In this document: in pieces, positions 61,077 through 64,000 of the stretch
Numbering within the stretch: position 1 is the first letter of the stretch
Layout of the letters: each line of letters opens with the position of its first letter
Source of the DNA: Lepeophtheirus salmonis
Taxonomy: Eukaryota; Arthropoda; Copepoda; Siphonostomatoida; Caligidae
Length of the DNA stretch: 64,000 bases
Direction: 5' to 3'
NCBI RefSeq assembly: GCF_016086655.4
Contig: NC_052144.2
Span: 30,783,896-30,847,895, forward strand
Translations under genes and position numbers: made by a program
The notes under the pieces: model-generated
What the model was told of the DNA's origin: nothing
Database searches by the model: none
The model's input: only the letters and a program-made list of their open reading frames with translations

Positions 61077-62140
61077 TTGAAAAAAAAGAATAACTCCTAT
61101 TTTAAAGAACCTTCAAAGATCACATCTAATAATAAAACTAAATTAACAGATGTACGAAAGTCTAGAGAAGCACCTTCAAGATTATTTGATGAACAAGTAA
61201 AATATGTGAAGGATATATTAATGGAGAAGTCTCCAAAGACAAATAGCGGAGACTCGATAAAAATTACTTAGAAAAGAACTATGGTGTACGGAAACATTCG
61301 ATGAATTTTACTGTTGCTTGAAAATTTTAGCAGAAGAGGTATACATTTTCGAAATGAAACCAGAAATTTGGTTAGATCCTTAAATAATTTGCAGCATCAA
61401 CTACGGTAATGTACAACAAAAGTTGTTGAATAAGACTCCACAGCTGAATTAAAAAGATACTCTTTCTTTATGTAGAACAGTAGAAATGGCAAAGAGTAAT
61501 CAAAATATTCTTAATGATTTAGTATCAAAGGTTGTTAATACAAATACAAAATCAAGCGGAGTCAATATATATCGAAGAAGAAAAAGTCAAAACCGTAGGA
61601 GATTTTGGAACTACAGCAAAAAAAAGATTTTGTAGACAGTGTGGTTTCCAATTTCCTTATAATAATATAAAATTTACACTGCAAAAAAAAGGGTCGAATG
61701 CACAAGATGTGTTAAGAAAAGTCACTATGCAAAAATGTGTAGATGTCTAAAAGAAAACTCTATTTCGATCATCATATCTATTCAAAAATTTCAATTGAAT
61801 AAATTACCCATCGATGTGTTGAATATCCATGGGAATTTCTTCTAAATAGCTACTTGTGACAGTGGTGTAATGGTATCGGTCGCTGGATCAAGATTATGAA
61901 AGAATATAAATGTTGGACGTTGAAGATCAACACTTGAAACTAAAATCATCGGGATTAATGGATCTAAATTAGAAATACTAGGTGGTATTTATTTGAAAAT
62001 GAAATTGGGAAAATTTATTCATAAAGAAACAGTTTATGTAGTAAGGAATATCCCTCAAAACCAGTTATTCATCCCATAACACGCTCTGTATTAAGTTAGG
62101 AATTTTACACCCTGATTTCTATTGTCCATTAAAAGAATAA
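61077..62140 (+). pseudogene. Ty3/gypsy-like gag-protease remnant
   Basis: Ordered pieces in different plus frames: a basic N-terminal stretch (61077-61271), TLSLCRTVEMAKSNQNILND (61460-61520), FCRQCGFQFPYN (61629), an intact zinc knuckle CTRCVKKSHYAKMC (CX2CX4HX4C, 61699-61740), and a protease-like IATCDSGVMVSVAG (DSG at 61858-61866) followed by VYVVRNIPQNQLFIP. A paired upstream CX2C..P..CPA-like segment with a CCHC knuckle before an aspartic protease is usual in Ty3/gypsy-type pol. No RT or integrase is seen, because the P-element relic begins at once. Confidence 0.72.
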
Positions 62141-62178
62141 TTTGAATTGTCCGCCAATTCAAAGTCATCAAACTCTTC

Positions 62179-63560
62179 CTAACTGTAAATCCAGTCCAGG
62201 ACATCTTGGTTGAAATCCTCCTCCAATTGATTAGTGGATGTAGTAATGCTTCTTAGTTCTTTATTTGAAGATCTCCTGATTTTAGGAGGTGTAGGCTGAT
62301 TCAATTGTTGCTTAGCATTTGATTGATGTTGTGAAGGAGCAAAATAACTGATAATTTCTGAGAACGCACAGACTGAATAAAAGATGTATGAAGTATCCTT
62401 TTCAAAGTTTTCAATCTCTATGTACGGATTCTGAATCAATCTATCATGATCTTGACTAAGGAGTAAGGTTCAAAATGGATGCAATACCTCTACAGGACTG
62501 GTATGGTCATTATCTCCTAAATATTAAAAAAAGTTCAATTGGGTTAAAATCGAAAAATTACTCCAGTATTTCAAAAAATATCAGAGAATCATAATACCAC
62601 CTAACCTGATACTCATCTCATTCTTGAAGAAAGATTCTCGAGGCAATCTTGATTCAAACTTACTGTCAAAATGAACTTCATATTGCTATTGTTTTAAAGA
62701 TAGTTGTGGAGGCCCTTTATAGAGTGGATTGAAGCAATTATTCCGAGTTGCCAATGCAGTTTGGCCTTTGTCCTTTTGCTCCACAGTTTCCACATTTCAT
62801 TAGAATTTCGATCATCCACTTTGCTTGTAGGTAGAGCTGGATCCTCAAGCTACATGGAGTTCCTCAAATCCATCATTTTATTCAGGATTGCCAGTTACTT
62901 TTCAAGTTGCAAACCAAACCCTCGCTTAAGAGGACTTTTTAGAAACCACAGGGATTCGTGAATTCATGAATTGAAACCACTGACTAAATAATAGTAAAGT
63001 ATTTCCCGCCATTTTGACCTCTTCATTTTCCTTCCCTAAAAAGAAAGTAAAAGCTTTTGTAGTTGTCTCGGAGAATATTTGACAAGCTGGCCCAACCCTT
63101 TGGTGAGCAATCCCTTTGCACTCAATATGATGTTCAATTTACAAGCAACTTTAAATTCACCACAATCAATATAAATGAGTTCTTCAAATGTTCTTTTTTT
63201 AACCTTGTTTGATTTCCTGTTATTATTGGGAATGATATATCCCTTGTCAAGAAGGTGGTTTTGGGGCTAGTTCAATCAAATGTAGGACATCAAGAAATCC
63301 AAAAATTGGCTGACTAGGATCATGTGGGTTTAAAAAAGTAAACTGCACAGGTTTCAGGATCCCAAGCTGACTGACGAAGGTCTTATTCTGAGATCAGAAA
63401 TGATAGCAATGATCTTGATGCTACATACTTCAATTTCATTGATAACCTCGAATAGGCTTTCTTTTGTCATTTGAGCTTGAAACTTGAAATATACAGACTG
63501 TTTTCAAGACTTAAAAAGACCTCATACCATTGCAGCTTCGACTTTCTTGCAGTCACCATC
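62179..63560 (-). pseudogene. P-element-type transposase remnant
   Basis: Minus-strand pieces follow P-element transposase order: VEAAMV*GLFKS*KQSVYF (about 63550-63494) with KFQAQMTKESLFEVINEIE and IIAIISDL (to about 63400); PSQPIFGFLDVLHLIEL (about 63310); KVACKLNIILSAKGLLTK (about 63150); SPLKRGFGLQLEK (about 62935); GIIASIHSIKGLHNYL (about 62735); SLNQDCLENLSSRMR (62660-62616). A plausible GT-AG intron (62605-62517, 89 bp) then joins GDNDHTSPVEVL, and the frame ends at 62179. In-frame stops replace Trp or Arg codons and several frameshifts are needed, so it is inactive. The N-terminal THAP domain would lie beyond about 63600 and was not recognised. Confidence 0.82.
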
Positions 63561-63628
63561 TATAGTATGAGTTTTAGTTTCAATTTCAAACCGGGTCTTG
63601 AAACCTGCTTGACAATAAATTGCTTTAG

Positions 63629-64000
63629 CCGTGCTCAGCCCTCCAAAGTGTAGAAGAAACGTCAAAGAATATTTTTGTCGGCAAGGGTATAATCGCTGCA
63701 TTCCAACAACAAAAGGAAATACACTGTCTTCAAGAGCTAAAAAAGATGAGTGATTGTGGACTCGATATTCAAAAAGATTTGGATACCATTATTCAAAATA
63801 AAATCGAAGGCGGAGCAATAATTTTTAAATCAGTGCTGATTGAAAAAAAACATCAAGGGTCCAGTGGTTTTCTCTGCCAAACTAAAAAATATTCAAAGTT
63901 TGAGAATTTTTTTTGCTTTAAGACGGGAGAATGGAGAGGTAACTCACAACTCCACAAACAAAAATTACACATGAAATCTTGTCCTTTAACTCAAATCTTT
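63629..64000 (+). other. Unrecognised open frame running off the window
   Basis: 124 codons without a stop, from just after a TAG at 63626 to the last base. The first ATG in frame gives MSDCGLDIQKDLDTII. Other stretches are EIHCLQELKK and CFKTGEWRGNSQLHKQKLHM. It partly overlaps the region where the P-element N-terminus would lie on the opposite strand. No family recognised; may be an exon, the 5' part of another element, or chance. Confidence 0.3.

Overview
The window looks like AT-rich nuclear DNA of an invertebrate animal, most likely an arthropod. Genes are interrupted by GT-AG introns, host genes are few, and relics of Tc1/mariner, hAT, P, Merlin-like, LINE and Ty3/gypsy-like elements are common. 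A parasitic copepod (sea louse) would fit, but this is an impression, not something the sequence proves. There is no sign of bacterial organisation: no operons, no ribosome binding sites, no CRISPR array.

Only two host genes can be supported, and both look intact. The first is a two-exon inositol polyphosphate 1-phosphatase gene (INPP1-like, minus strand, 712-1895, 370 aa). Its 71-bp intron splits the catalytic metal-binding motif. The second is a five-exon SLC35A-family nucleotide-sugar transporter (minus strand, 24172-28421, 339 aa); all four introns are GT-AG and rejoin the frame. Introns 1 and 4 of the transporter carry transposon debris. The two genes have no evident functional link.

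Region by region. 2.3-7.2 kb is a nest of elements: an AT-rich short element is split by a 3.45-kb hAT element with a perfect 8-bp target duplication, and next to it lies a large imperfect palindrome built around a rearranged mariner. 10.5-11.5 kb is a fold-back copy of the AT-rich repeat family. 12.1 kb holds a Tc1/mariner transposase fragment. 14.1-18.8 kb is a nearly full-length but dead LINE. 19-24 kb is short repeats, including a long hairpin. 24.2-28.4 kb is the transporter gene. 28.7-38.3 kb is mostly unannotatable AT-rich DNA with short dispersed repeats and retroelement scraps. 38.7-44.7 kb holds an AT-rich element, two LINE fragments, a second hAT element and a short terminal-inverted-repeat element. 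45-53.5 kb holds direct repeats and two mariner relics. 55.4-56.5 kb holds two transposase fragments. 61-63.6 kb holds a gag-protease relic followed by a P-element transposase relic on the other strand.

The observation most worth following is a mariner derivative seen at two places (6421-7058 and 52233-52835). In both, the sense DNA-binding half of the transposase is joined at the same point to the antisense catalytic half. A shared junction suggests the rearranged form itself multiplied. Other notable points are the clean nested hAT insertion, the degenerate P-element transposase, and a family of AT-rich elements with about ten copies in 64 kb.
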